DNA of 64,000 nucleotides from Adiantum capillus-veneris (GCA_014529385.2 CM043963.1:110588912-110652911), one strand, 5' to 3'; positions 47,060 through 57,982 are shown, counted from the first letter of the stretch. Notes: a model not told the origin generated them from the letters alone. Program-made: numbers and translations.

Positions 47060-47079
47060 TAACCTCGGCTCTGATACTA
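47060..47079 (-). other. Chromovirus primer binding site
   Basis: TAGTATCAGAGCCGAGGTTA on the minus strand, one base inside the LTR end at 47081; matches the initiator tRNA-Met complement with few changes. Confidence 0.85.
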
Positions 47080-48168
47080 GTGTGAGGTCCCTGCCCCTTT
47101 TTGAGAGGAGCGGAGTACCCTTGATAGGTCTCCAATCCTAAAAAAGAAAAACCAACGGACATTGCCTTATCTACTACGTAGCCACGGGCATGAACCGTTA
47201 GTGAAGGATTGGTCCTATCTCGCTATGGCGGAGCGTGACCACCATAACCCTATCTAAAAACTATCTATAATCAATTATACCTAAAAGTATAAATCTTAGA
47301 GTGACCAACCTGTGCGCTTTTTTTCCCAAGTTTCAGAAGCACAGCCGCCAAGGTTTGTCTCTTTTAAGATTTATGACTTTAAAAAAAAACAATTTCTAGC
47401 GTTGGAAAGTTACCCGACTCATCGGGTCCACCCGTCCATAGAATGATATCGTTGGAGTATCATTCTCCTACTTTCCACACCACACTCACCCTTCTTTTGT
47501 TATCTAATTACTACCACACTCTTTAAACATATATGTTCCTTTACTTTATTTATCATACTGGTTCATTAAAACAACCCTTCAAACAATATTACAAACAATA
47601 AGTCAAACAAGAAGTCATCCAATTTAAACCAATAACCCTTGGATTAGGTTCACTCAAGAATCTCTACTGACGCTATTATGTCCGATCGGTATATACATTA
47701 TTTATAAAAACCCTTGTCCTCATGAGCATCCCATACCGCTCGACAAGTACTCGTTGTGCTAATCTAGACATACTCCCGCCATAGCAACAACGGTGCCAAT
47801 CTGGGCGTCATCCTCATGCCACGGCAAAACAAAATTGCAGTATCCAGTTGGGCTAATCTGGATGTACTCCCACCACAGCCTCAGCGGTGCCATCCTGGAC
47901 GTCATCTCACGCCTCGGTAACTGCCACATAATACCTGCGCTAATAAGTAGAGAGACTTGAGAGAAACCATACCGAAGGTTTTGGACAAACATTCTTTCCT
48001 ATAGCAACCAGTTCAACCAGACAATCTTTCCTACTTGTCAAACATATACCGAGTTTCTTGGGGTTAAGCCCCGTGGTTTCGGTCCGTGTTTTCTTTTCAT
48101 AAGGTAAATAATATATTCCTATGGTCTCACATATGCAATGATGCATAACTTGAAACTGCAATACTAAC

Positions 48169-48282
48169 CTCTACCATAGCTCCGATTGGTGGAGACATAG
48201 CATGTTTCGCAGGAGTTCCACTGTTACTTGTATCAGCTTCATGATCATTAGCGCCTTGGGTTCGAGCATGCTTTGGAGCCAT
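48169..48282 (-). CDS. LTR-encoded first exon of Gag (predicted)
   Basis: In the 5' LTR, about 930 bp downstream of the TATA box, ATG at 48282 opens 38 codons on the minus strand: a basic start (MAPKHARTQGANDHEAD) and a Pro/Ser/Gly-rich, probably disordered tail ending GAMVE. The last codon is followed by GTTAGT, a good plant splice donor, in phase 0. The only nearby phase-0 acceptor in front of a long frame is at 46270, ahead of gag. Conservation with 40374-40252 and with the separate family at 18492-18653 argues for selection. A basic N-terminus could act as a nuclear or RNA-binding signal (inference). Alternatively it is an upstream ORF in a long leader. Confidence 0.55.
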
Positions 48283-48719
48283 TTTTTTGTACTACACTTA
48301 TGTTATACACTTAGAACTTTAAATTGGTCAATTTCCCTAGTAATCTCTTGTTTCCAAAGAGAGTCTGTAATTTGAATCCTCGCCAACTCGGATTCACACT
48401 TAGTGTTGTTGTTCTATATCTAATTTCTATACACCAAATATTTGCTAATCGTAATTAATCAAAAATTAAGTGTGTAAACTACGAGTGAAAGTTTAGGACT
48501 GCATTACTTTTATGCATGACATTTCTAATCCAATTCTAACTTCCATTTCTATACTTCAAATAAATCAATTTTTAGTATTATTCAAAATTCTACTTAATCT
48601 AATTGACAATAAAATTGTTGAATGATAATTTCATCATGTATAATAAGAATATGATGAGTTCTCTTATGTATTAACTTTCAATTAAATCTACATAAGTTAA
48701 TAGTGAAGATGGAGTAGGT

Positions 48720-49040
48720 ATACTTAGAGAGATTAGAGTAAGAGAAAACATACACACACATCTTTTCTAAAGTTAATTGAATCTTACTAATCTTTTAGAG
48801 AAATTAGAGTAAGAGATAGCACGCATGCACACATATCCTTCTTAAAGCTAATTGAATCTTACTAATCTATTAGAGAAATTAGAGTAAGAGATAGCACACA
48901 CACACACACATATCCTTCTTTAAACTAATTGAATTTTACTAATCTATTAAAGAGATTAGAGTAAGAGATAGCACACACACACACATAGCTAATTGAATCT
49001 TACTAATCTATTAGAGAGATTAGAGTAGGAGATAGAACAC
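48720..49040. repeat. ~75-bp tandem repeats with (CA)n cores, 5' LTR
   Basis: Five units built from ATTAGAGTAAGAGATAGCAC, a CA run, ATATCCTTCTT and CTAATTGAATCTTACTAATC. The matching array in the 3' LTR (40810-41210) has six. It lies between TATA box and the LTR exon. Confidence 0.88.
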
Positions 49041-49206
49041 ATACATCATTCCTAAAGTTAATTGAATGCTCAATTAATACACACCTTATTAGTCTACTAG
49101 AGTTTTTGCTCTCTTAGTGGTTTGTGGACGCCTTCTCTCCTAGAGAAGTGGCAGCACTTCGTAAGCACTATAGAGGCAATCTCTATGTCTAAGTGTGAGC
49201 ATGGAT

Positions 49207-49220
49207 GCTCTATTTATAGC
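49207..49220 (-). promoter_or_regulatory. TATA box, chromovirus 5' LTR
   Basis: GCTATAAATAGAGC on the minus strand, the promoter expected to drive element transcription; start near 49185. Confidence 0.78.
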
Positions 49221-49790
49221 AAAAAATAAAATGTCCAACTTTTTTTTTCCAAAAAAAATAATTTTTTTATTCCAAAAATCATACCCGCGTTTTTGGTACC
49301 GTTGTGGTATCCATCAGCTTGACCACTTTGTCATTATCATCAAAAGATAAGGCCACACAGCCCCCCCTCATTAAGATTAGTCAAGACTAGCGTCTCCTGT
49401 TCATGTGATAGTGTGTCCCACTTTGTCTCCTCCTATGTGAGTCCATGTGCCTTCATTTGTCATCCCTGTGTATTCTTTTGTCTTTATAATTATTTCATTT
49501 ATTTCCTTAATGATAATTTACTTTACATTTTTAAGTTAAACTTTACAGTCTTATATTAACTTTACAGTAGTAAAAGAAAATGCTACAATCAATAAATAAG
49601 TCTTGCAATAAGTTAATTAGTGATTCATATAGCTAAGAATGTCAGAATTTTGTAGCGTAAATATTAAATTCTAGGTTTTCTAAGCCTACTTTATAATTTG
49701 AACCCGAATATCTTAGATAATGAGTGATGGTTAAAAAAAATTCAAATGCGTAATAGAACTTGTGTGAAATTCGAAAGTAGAGACCTTACA

Positions 49791-52387
49791 TCAGAACATA
49801 CAATGGCTCCAAAAAATTCGGTAGCATTTCGATAGTATAACCAAATCCAGAAAAAAAACCCATGAGCCACACCGGCGTAAACCATAGAATATAAACCATA
49901 ATCCATAAATGAATCTCAGCCCTTGACCATGAATCATAATCACAATAAACCAACTCCCACACTTGGAGTTTGACATATCCCCTGCAATCAATAGGGGTCC
50001 ACACACACGTGACTTTTAAGATGTGATTCTTTCATGCATAAAAAGAGTCCCACCAGCAACTAATTATGATATAAAAATCCAATTTCGACCGCATCCAACC
50101 ATGCAAAGTTGATGCATCACATCTGCACTTCACCTCCCTAGCACATAGAGCTAGTTTTGACTTTGGAAGGTGGAAAGCAATCACAACCATGCATATGAGG
50201 TATCCACATCAATCCATAAGTTCCCACACATATGATAACATTCCAACACCATAAACATGATGCAAAACATCTCCGACCTTAAGGTCAACCATAAACTGTA
50301 ACTTCACACATATGCAAAAAAAACACTTTTTGGCATTTTTGCGAGCATGCAAAACATGCAATTGAAAGTATTTGACCTCAAACCAATGCATCAAGCTCAG
50401 ATACATAATATAGACTATCACTCATCACATCACTTCACCCATATGGCACTCACACAACAAACGGTGACCCCAAAAGAAAGCCGCTTTAATCAAATATGCC
50501 TATGCGGTTCGGGATGTTTAACCATATACCCTCGCATACATTTATGTCCATCTAATGGATGAAATCAAATCACCAAAAAAAACCATTAAAAATATAAAAA
50601 CAGCTTGGTTAACTCACGACGTCATATGGTACCCCCCCTTGGTAGCACCCCTACGCGTGTAGGTAAAATAAAGAGAGATTAATAACTCGCATTCCCGAGG
50701 TGATGACGGAGACCTAACTTCATTTATCATCAGGTTTCATCAAGCTTTACAATTGGTCAAGTGGGTTTGCCCATCCTGTGAATCTATATATTGGTTCTCC
50801 AAGGAGCCTGGAGTCAAAAATTTTGGTTGTGCTTTGGGAAGCAAGCTGTTTTTCGACCATATCTCTTAGCTCTTGCTTCTTTTTCACATGACACCGAAAA
50901 GAAAAAATGTTCTAAATGATATGTACTATCTCTGGTACAAAGGGTTTGGGCTGATTCATAATGGTTTGTGATTTATGACCAAAACAGTGTTCCTACCATT
51001 TTTATGATGTGAAACAAAAAGTGCTTTTTATGCACGCACATGACCATAAACGCATCATGTGCATAAATAAGTGTGTTAATCATGATAAAATATTCATGGC
51101 GCAGCTTTGTACATACTTGATTGATCCATACATGCACTCGTATGCGAAAAAACAATCACCGATAGGGTGAGTACTAAGAAAAATGACATAGAGAGAGAAA
51201 GGGAGATATGATGGCTATGGAGTTTAGAGCTTCTCACTGTGATTTAGAATTGATTAGGAGCTGTCAAAAGGCTTCTTGATTTGATGCAAGAGAGCGGTGA
51301 TGAGAGCTACGTAGAGGTATCAACCATGAAAGATTCCGAGGAGCGCGTACACCGTGAAACGAGAGAGAAGATAATAAGCAAGTAGAGAGAGAGTATCCTT
51401 CTTCTTCTTCTTCCCAAGAGATAAGAGCTTATGGAGATGGTGATGAAGAGCTTACACAAATCCATATAATAGATAGATATAGCCTTGCGGTAGTAGATAC
51501 AGCAGACGACACTGAAAACTGAGCACTAACCGACAAGTTATAGGCAAGTGCAGCAGGCTGGAGTGTGTCCCAAGCCAGAAGGTAGTGCTACCTCTTCTGC
51601 CTGAAATAGCTGCACAACTTTTGGGACTTTTCAAAAAACAAGGCTTAGCTTTAGGTGGTCAACTCTCCCACTTACCATTCAATTTTTACATCAAAATTGG
51701 TCATCTGAGCAATATCCGACCAACTAATAGAAATCGTAGCTAGACTATGCCGCACCGTAATGTCCCAACATACTTATGGCTTTATCGTACTGCCCCGGTG
51801 TATTTACGGTACCGCTTTTTATAAAAGTAATTCTTGTAAAAATCCCGTCTGGTCTCGTTTTTACTATGGGTGATCATTTTTAAATCCGACAGAGACTAAA
51901 AGTAATATTTTTATATTTAGGTCATCATAAAAAGCACATTGCTTTTCAAAAGCACGAAAAGCGTAAAATGCAAAATTATCTAAAATTGAACCACAAGTTC
52001 TCCTCGTCCCACTGAAATAAGAAAGCGGACTCGCTTTTCACTAAAAGTCACTAAAAATCATGAAAAGCTATAAATAGCGTGAAAAGCATTCAAAAAGTAT
52101 ATTTTTACAAAACTGGACCATAGCTTCCCTAGAACATGTAGATTAAGGATCCGACCTTGCTTTTTGCAAAAACACCTAAAAGCATGAAGAAGCTAAAAAT
52201 AATGGATTTTTCCAAAACTGAACCAAACATCCATTTAACCTATTGGGACATGGAAATGGCCTTTATTTTTTACTTTAGAATCTTCCAATACTGTCAATCA
52301 AGCACCTTAAGTCGAAATTTGACAAAATAAATATTGAAAGCTATTTTCCTTATTTTTAGAATAGACACAAAAATTGGGGGTCTTACA
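49791..52387 (-). repeat. 5' LTR of the large nested element, right segment
   Basis: Begins with the right TCAGA duplication and continues the LTR alignment to 27120-29724, ending GGGGGTCTTACA. It contains the same degenerate AAAAGC repeats at about 51940-52200. No gene. Confidence 0.85.
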
Positions 52388-52392
52388 GTTGC

Positions 52393-53560
52393 ATCAAGAT
52401 CTATCACAAGGACTTTCGAGCATATTGACATTCTTTATCAAACCACCTTTTACGTGATCTATCTTTGTTGATACCATGGAGATGCTTTATGGCAAAGAAG
52501 TCTTCGAAACAAGAAAAAATAACTTTCTTGAAAGCTTTACATTTTGTTTCCAATGGTGCGTCATATTGAAGCTTTGTCCCATAACTTTTGCTCAAGCATT
52601 TCAATGTACATCGGTGCCCGTTTGAAATCCATACATAGTGATAATTTCTCTTTCCTTTGGTTGAGATCATCATGATTAGTTGCTTCTCCACATGAAAGGT
52701 CGATACACAAGGTCTGATGGTCGGATCTCGGGGTCCATTGGCTAAACATAAAACTCTTTATGAGATACATGATGACTTCGGAGAGTAGCATATAGTCAAT
52801 CACACTGTCCCCATTATGTTTTCTACATGTAAATCCATTGGTTCCACTCCACAAAGATACACCATTGAAAATGAGAATACCCGTGCTATTAAACATGTGT
52901 AAAAGTAACTTTCCATAGTGATCCAGCTCTTTCTCATCCATTGAAGTATGATCATACAAGTGAAATTCCTCCAAGTCCCTTGAAATGTATGGCATATCAA
53001 ATTGTTGAGTATCATGTTGCAATGTTTTTGTGCGAGCATTCATATCCCCAAATACAATAACATCACCTTCGCCTTTAAATAATCAATGTCCTCTTCTAAA
53101 TCAAAAAATGGCTAATCTCTATCCATGCAAGCCTAAAAGGGGGAATCATGATGAGGAATGTATAATGCCGGCTACAAAAATGGGTGCTCTTTTTGGTGTC
53201 ATAATTTTCAACCATACATAACGTTTGTACTTGTCATCTTTCACAATTGATACAAAATCTTCCAATCCTTTCTTAGCCATACATGATACCCCTCCTTGCC
53301 CTCTTCGTTGCTTGAGATTCTTTAACCACATCAATCAATGTACATTGTAATCTTCCAAGACGTTAATCCTTTGTGTATCATGCTCCCAAGTTCCAACAAG
53401 AAGTACAACATCAGCTTTGCTTGTTAGTTCATCAATGCCAACCCCTGCATTTCATGGGTATCCATTACAATTCCAAATGCATATTTTCAATTGTAACTCG
53501 GTCTCATAAGTCACGCATCCCTATTTGCTCAAGGGACTTTCCTCCTCCTTGGACACATTT
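52393..53560 (-). pseudogene. LINE ORF2, endonuclease domain
   Basis: Minus-strand AP-endonuclease-like domain that nicks target DNA. Readable parts from the N-terminal side: CIWNCNGYPWNAGVGIDELT (near 53490-53440), GGVSCMAKKGLEDFV (53334-53146 frame), VFGDMNARTKTLQHDTQQF (near 53050), NGDSVIDYMLLSEVI and PRSDHQTLCIDL, which carries the catalytic Ser-Asp-His motif, near 52740-52700. Then comes the linker towards RT (KRWFDKECQYARKS), which stops at the insertion point. Frameshifts occur near 53100, 52560 and 52410. The Asp-x-Asn of the GDMN motif is intact. Confidence 0.82.
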
Positions 53561-53601
53561 TCTTCGTAAGAGATCTCCTTGGTCTTCTTATTCTTTTCCT
53601 T

Positions 53602-54014
53602 CTATGACTTGCGACGCATATTTTGTTGCTTAATTGTGTGATCTTTACATACAAAACATTTTGTATCTCTCAAATAGATCCAACTATTATCAAGGATAAT
53701 CTTCCGTTTGGTCTCATTCGGCATGGTGCATACAATTGGCAATTCTCCCGAGCGAGGAGCTCCTTGCTTCCCCACTCTATGTGCTCCATAGACCATAACT
53801 CCGGACATGCCAAAGTGGAATTTGAAGATATCTTTGATAACAATGGCAAGAGAAGGAGGTGTTTCTAACTTCTCTTTAGAAATTCCACGAATAACAATGT
53901 TCTTGGAACATCGCTCCCGTTCCTTCAACTCCTCCAGATTCACATTCTCAACATTCTTTGTTTGTACCATAGCTTGCATGAGTGAGGAATTAGGAACCAC
54001 ATTGTTATCACATA
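53602..54014 (-). pseudogene. LINE ORF1, N-terminally truncated
   Basis: A frame runs through the LTR junction at 54014 to 53602. The LINE part reads from CDNNVVPNSSLMQAMVQTK, through a charged coiled-coil-like stretch (NLEELKERERCSKNIVIRGI) to an AHRVGKQG motif and a short Cys-containing end (RDTKCFVCKDH). This arrangement is typical of LINE ORF1 RNA-binding proteins. The N-terminus has been displaced by the LTR element. Confidence 0.65.
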
Positions 54015-55655
54015 TGTCATAAAATCTAATATCTAACCAACCCAAATCCTTTTCTCATATTAAATTGGTCATTTAATGTGGGAGAACAAATGGGAACAAG
54101 GGTTAAGATATTGACATGTGCTTATAGACCTATCTCAACATGGGGCCAATGATAAAGGGGCCCAAATGAGAGATGGTCTATCAAAGAGCAAGGCTAAACA
54201 ATGGAGCATAAGACCTTAGGGTTACCTTCATTGAAGACCTCTAATGGTTAGTGTAAAAGTCCTTTGACCTTAGGTAAGCTAAGGCTGAGCATGAGGTGGG
54301 AACCCAAGCTTGAGGTGCTTGAGGTGGGAGCCCGCGCCCAAGCTTAAGGTGCTTGAGGTGCTTGATGACTGAGGTGCTTGAGATGATTGAGGTGCTTGAT
54401 GATTCAGATGCTTGAGGTGATTGGCATGCTTGAGATGCTAGGCTTGTACTTGAGGTGAGAACCCAACCTAAGCTTGAAGTGCTTAAGGGACAAGCTTGTG
54501 GTGGGAATTGGGCCTAGGCTTGAGGGGCTTGAGGTGTCAAAAGTCAAAATTCAATCTCTACAAGGAGGGGGCGAGAAATACATGAGGGGCTATGAGAGAG
54601 AACACACACACACACACACATACCCACACAAGGCATGCCTAGTACAAATAAAGCAAAGGGGACACTTGTCAAGTTTCTCCTCATGTTTTCCTCATGGCGT
54701 GCCTGAAGCCTATTGGTTTGGCCACCCAAGGGGTCCAATGATAATTTAGGATATTTAATTAATTGTCTTTGTATTTATCAAGTCCTCTCTCTCAAAGGGT
54801 AAAGCGGGACACTTGTTCCAAGGCTACCCTTGTTGCTTGTAATGCCTTTTGCTTGTGATTGGCTAGGCCTGGAGGGGTCCAATGAGATTCAAGCATGAGT
54901 ACAAGGGGGGGTCGACCAAAGAAAGTTAGGGGGTTGCTTAGGGGGTATACTCTCCCACACACACACACACACACACACACTCATTATGCATTGTGAAAAT
55001 TTCAAGAGCTCCCTCTCCTTCTCCAAGCAAGTAGATGTTTAGAGCCTACACCAACACTCTTGGCTATGGAGTGCAAATCTAACCTAGAGCCATGCTTCAA
55101 TGCTTAAGCTTTCCATCTTCTCCATCTTCATTACTATGCTATTATGTATGCTAGCAAGAAGAGTTATGATAAGTGAAGAACTAATTCTTTCTCCCATGAA
55201 ATGTTTCTTCTTCCTCTTTCCTATCCTCATTCCCTGCTATCTCTCTCCACCTTCGAAGGTGTTTGAGGTCTTGGGACTGAGGCTTGGGATAGTTAAAGCT
55301 TTCTTCAAAGTTTATGCTATGCTTGTGATGCATGAATCTTTCCATCTTCATTGCATCACCTAGGTTATAAGGAACACAAATATTGTATTGTAGCAAGTCT
55401 CTCTTCCTGGGAGAAATCATAATACAAATGCCTATTGGAGGGGGGACTGGCTCCACATAAATTCGGTCCTCAGCTGTTGTGATGTTCTCTAAATTCTCTC
55501 TCTTGCAAGAGTATTGTTCATGTCAAGTTAACTAATTGCTATGATTATGTTGCTATCTTCAATTATGTTCACCCGCTATGCTCACAAAGTAATTTCTCAA
55601 AAGTACTCTCATTAATTTCCGCTACTCTCAAGTTAAATAGGTCAATTCCATTACA
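54015..55655 (+). repeat. 5' LTR (TGTCATAA family), element A
   Basis: 1641 bp, TGTCATAAAATC to CAATTCCATTACA, followed by a PBS-like TAATATCAGAGCAT at 55657-55670. It contains a GCTTGAGGT minisatellite at 54280-54540 and (CA)n runs near 54602 and 54957. The end is matched by 59797-59927 and the start by 57117-57353. Confidence 0.82.
54280..54540. repeat. Minisatellite of ~12-bp GCTTGAGGT units
   Basis: Imperfect GCTTGAGGTG(C/A) units recur about 15 times within the LTR, mixed with GGGAACCCAAGC segments. Confidence 0.75.
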
Positions 55656-56070
55656 TTAATATCAGAGCATTTGGTTTCTCTTTTCTTGATTAATAAGAGA
55701 CGTCCTTAAGTAGCCTAGGAATGGTTAATGTTGTTAATTATATTAGGGTAAGTGGAACTGTGATCTATTATCAATTTTGTTGAGCCCACTATGTGGAATA
55801 TGGTGCACACCTCGGGAGCTTTGGAATTCATAATGGAGTCTTTTTAGACTTGCCTACGGCTTTACCATTATTAAGCCATAAGAATTCCGAAAGGAGCTAG
55901 CCCTCGGCAACTCTGCTATGTTAGACTTACTCCACTACTCTCTATAATTAACCACTTCGAGCCGTGGGTGTAGATACTTACGAGCCAATTTTCAAAGTCT
56001 AAGTGGAGTGGCAACTAAGGTTTTGAATTTCCAAAGCATACACTAAGTACCTAGATAAAACTTTGTTAAC
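55656..56070 (+). other. PBS and leader of element A
   Basis: ATATCAGAGCATTTGG resembles the initiator tRNA-Met PBS. The leader that follows (GGTTTCTCTTTTCTTG, CTTGCCTACGGCTTTACCATTATTAAG) is homologous to that after the LTR ending at 61695. No gene. Confidence 0.6.
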
Positions 56071-56690
56071 ATGGCTGACAATAACCAAGAGAGTAGAATG
56101 AACATTAATATCATTGAGGGAAGACCGAAAAGTCCCTTGCTACTCAAAGTACATGGGAAGATCTTCGCCGCCGATGAGTATAGCCGTGACCTACAAGAAT
56201 CTTGTCAAAAGATTAAGGAGGCTATATCCATATCTCAACAAAGGCAGCTACTACTGACAAGCACAGAAGGGCCTTAATATTCAAAGAAAATGAGTGGGTC
56301 TTGCTTAAGTTTCCTAAGGCTCAAATAAAGCAAACCACGGGAAAAAATCCTACGGGCCATCAAAAGTATTATGCTAAACTAGCAAAAAGATACTATGGTC
56401 CTTTCCAAATCTTGAAGCCCATCAATGAGATGGATTACCAACTCAAGTTTCCCAACCATTGTCTCATACACAATGCCTTTCATGTGAGACTACTTAAGCC
56501 CTACAAAGGAGAGCCACCAAGTGAACCAATTATCCAAGACCCTCTCGAAGTTGAAGACCAAGAAGAGGTGCTACAACCCGAAGCTATCCTTCAGCATGAA
56601 GACAAGGTACTACGACATGGTAAGATTATCCGATGGTATCTTATTAAGTTCAAGAATTTTCCTTTTGAAGATGCTAGATGGATGCAATGA
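56071..56690 (+). pseudogene. Gag start fused to integrase tail by internal deletion
   Basis: ATG at 56071, 415 bp after the PBS, starts a short gag-like lead (MADNNQESRMNINIIEGRP). Within about 100 bp the text has become the end of an integrase (KIKEAISISQQRQ); after a frameshift near 56270 it reads WVLLKFPKAQIKQ, KRYYGPFQILKPI (GPY/F module), NAFHVRLLKPYKG and a chromodomain-like end (HGKIIRWYLIKFKNFPFEDARW). Capsid, protease, RT and most of the integrase are missing, so this is a non-autonomous deletion derivative whose retained ends could still be mobilised in trans. Confidence 0.75.
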
Positions 56691-57116
56691 TTACAACTTA
56701 AGGATAGTATGAACCTTGTCAATGCTTACAATGCGACATTAAAGTAAGCAAATATATATATATATATATTTTAAATGACCCATATTTTTCTCTTATAAGA
56801 CTAGTTCTTTTTTTTAAAATTGTGCACAAATTTAAATAGTATGCATGCTTAGAATCATGTTTGTGATGATGACGTCTCCTCTCAAACACCAAGTAGAATT
56901 TGTCACTCTACTTTGGGAGAATGAAATGGACTCAAGAGCAGACATGCTTGCGGCATCTATGTCTCCCAAGCACCAAATGGATTATTCATCCATCTTGGAA
57001 AAATGTTGTAGGGTAAAAAGGAATCCTCTACCCGCTAAGTAAGATTGACTAATGACTAAGGCTTTATCTCTTCTACCTCACAATCGAGGACGACTATGAT
57101 TTCAAGAGGGAGGTAA
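56691..57116 (+). other. 3' non-coding region and polypurine tract of element A
   Basis: Includes an (AT)n at 56752-56770 and ends with the purine tract AAGAGGGAGGTAA (57104-57116) directly before the 3' LTR. 56845-57042 could be read as 65 codons, but nothing supports it as a gene. Confidence 0.65.
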
Positions 57117-57353
57117 CGTCATAAAATCTAATATCTAGCCAACCCAAATGATTTTCTCATATTAAACTGATCATTTAATGCGGGAGAATAAACGGGAACA
57201 AGGGTTAATATATAGACATGTGCTTATAGATCTATCTCAACACAAGGCCAATGGTAAAGGGCCCCAAATGAGAGATGATCTATCAAAGAGCAAGGCTAAC
57301 CGATAGAGCATAAGACCTTAGGGTTAGCTTCATTGAAGACCTCCAATAGTTAG
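57117..57353 (+). repeat. 3' LTR of element A, first 237 bp only
   Basis: CGTCATAAAATCTAATATC to CTCCAATAGTTAG matches 54015-54251 closely. Similarity stops abruptly; the corresponding LTR end appears 2.4 kb later at 59797-59927, with the left palindrome arm in between. Confidence 0.8.
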
Positions 57354-57982
57354 ATTCCTACCATGCACTTGTGACACCAGACCTCTCCTTGAACCCTTTG
57401 ATTTCTATTGTTCTGGAAAGTCCAAGGGTAGTCTATTTTCAAATTTTTAGCAATAACGTTTTTTTAAAGGAAATTTTGGTTATTTTAAAGTTTGTACACA
57501 GTGTAGGAGTTCATTCTGATTGTTTTCCTTCAGTTTCAATTTTTGATCGAGAGCACTCCTTGGAAGCCACTTTTGAAGGTGTTAGGGTGAGATTTTGAGA
57601 AAGTTTTGTATGTAGGAAATACAATCCTTAACACATAAAAATATCTTTGGTAGGAGTGCCCTCATGTTACGAAAGGGTGTGTTGTTGCTGATGAAAAGTT
57701 TTTGCATTGTTCTACTAGGGATCTCTCCATGTTAGCATAATGTTTTTTGGTGTAGTGGGAGCCACATTGCGGCTCAGGAGAGCTTTGTGCCACCGTAAAA
57801 GCTTCATATTATGCCAGTTCCTTGAGCCATTCTTGCAAACAACGCCACTCAACTAGCATAGCAAGAGGTCACCTTGTAACAAAAACATGTATTAATTCAA
57901 CATTTTCAAGCTGTATAATAAAGACACTTGTTAAGTATATGTTGTACAAATTTGCAAGTATTTCTATCTAATTGGAAATAAA
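57354..57982. other. Unassigned sequence before the palindrome
   Basis: No recognised feature. A 75-codon frame at 57371-57598 lacks any motif. The sequence might be captured or flanking DNA introduced with the palindrome arm. Confidence 0.45.

Larger units (their letters stand above)
46270..48168 (-). other. Predicted intron spanning LTR end and PBS
   Basis: Donor GAG|GTTAGT at 48168 and acceptor TTGCACAG at 46270 (1899 bp), both phase 0. The intron would remove the last ~1.1 kb of the 5' LTR, the PBS and the leader. Unspliced RNA would serve as genome, spliced RNA as gag mRNA. Prediction from sequence only. Confidence 0.5.
39171..49790 (-). mobile_element. Full-length chromovirus (Ty3/gypsy), 10.6 kb
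   Basis: Complete minus-strand element: 5' LTR 47081-49790, PBS, leader, gag, protease, RT, RNase H, integrase with chromodomain, polypurine tract, 3' LTR 39171-41979, and perfect 5-bp duplication TCAGA. It sits in the 5' LTR of the large nested element, whose other LTR keeps the empty site. The first ~215 bp of the LTRs differ by three substitutions and one 2-bp indel by eye, so insertion is fairly recent. Coding lesions are few: frameshifts in gag and near the protease-RT joint, and one TGA in pol. Its LTRs carry a short ORF with splice donor. Confidence 0.93.
47081..49790 (-). repeat. Chromovirus 5' LTR
   Basis: 2710 bp with the same termini as the 3' LTR. It has five ~75-bp tandem units at 48720-49040 rather than six, which explains most of the 99-bp length difference. 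Confidence 0.93.
26009..52387 (-). mobile_element. Large nested Ty3/gypsy element (26.4 kb footprint)
   Basis: A minus-strand LTR element: 3' LTR 26009-29724, internal region 29725-38016, PBS 38001-38014, 5' LTR 38017-52387 interrupted by a chromovirus at 39171-49790. The LTRs start TGAGRGATACCCC and end CTTACA on the plus strand. Internal remnants are a chromodomain, protease and gag zinc knuckle at the left, and accessory coding blocks at the right. RT and integrase are deleted. A Ty1/copia element occupies about 30949-35200. Hand comparison of the first ~190 bp of the two LTRs gives roughly 25-30 differences, so it is old. It is flanked by GTTGT/GTTGC and lies within a LINE. Confidence 0.82.
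52388..54014 (-). mobile_element. LINE, 5' part (ORF1 and endonuclease)
   Basis: The 5' half of the LINE whose RT lies at 23830-26008. The left end is the target duplication GTTGC (52388-52392) of the large nested element. The right end at 54014 is cut by the LTR at 54015 (left flank ACATA), so the LINE 5' end is missing. Confidence 0.85.

Noticed and set aside
48169-48282. LTR ORF regarded only as an upstream ORF in a long leader
   Set aside because: Not excluded, but conserved phase-0 donors in two families and the missing gag ATG make a spliced exon more likely.
39171-49790. Two LTRs as tandem CRISPR-like or satellite repeats
   Set aside because: The repeats are 2.7-2.8 kb with LTR termini, PBS and polypurine tract; no short regularly spaced repeats with unique spacers occur anywhere in the window.
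54474-54749. 91-codon frame through the minisatellite and (CA)n in element A's LTR
   Set aside because: Low-complexity reading, including a His-Thr run from CA repeats; it does not match the other LTR copies as protein.
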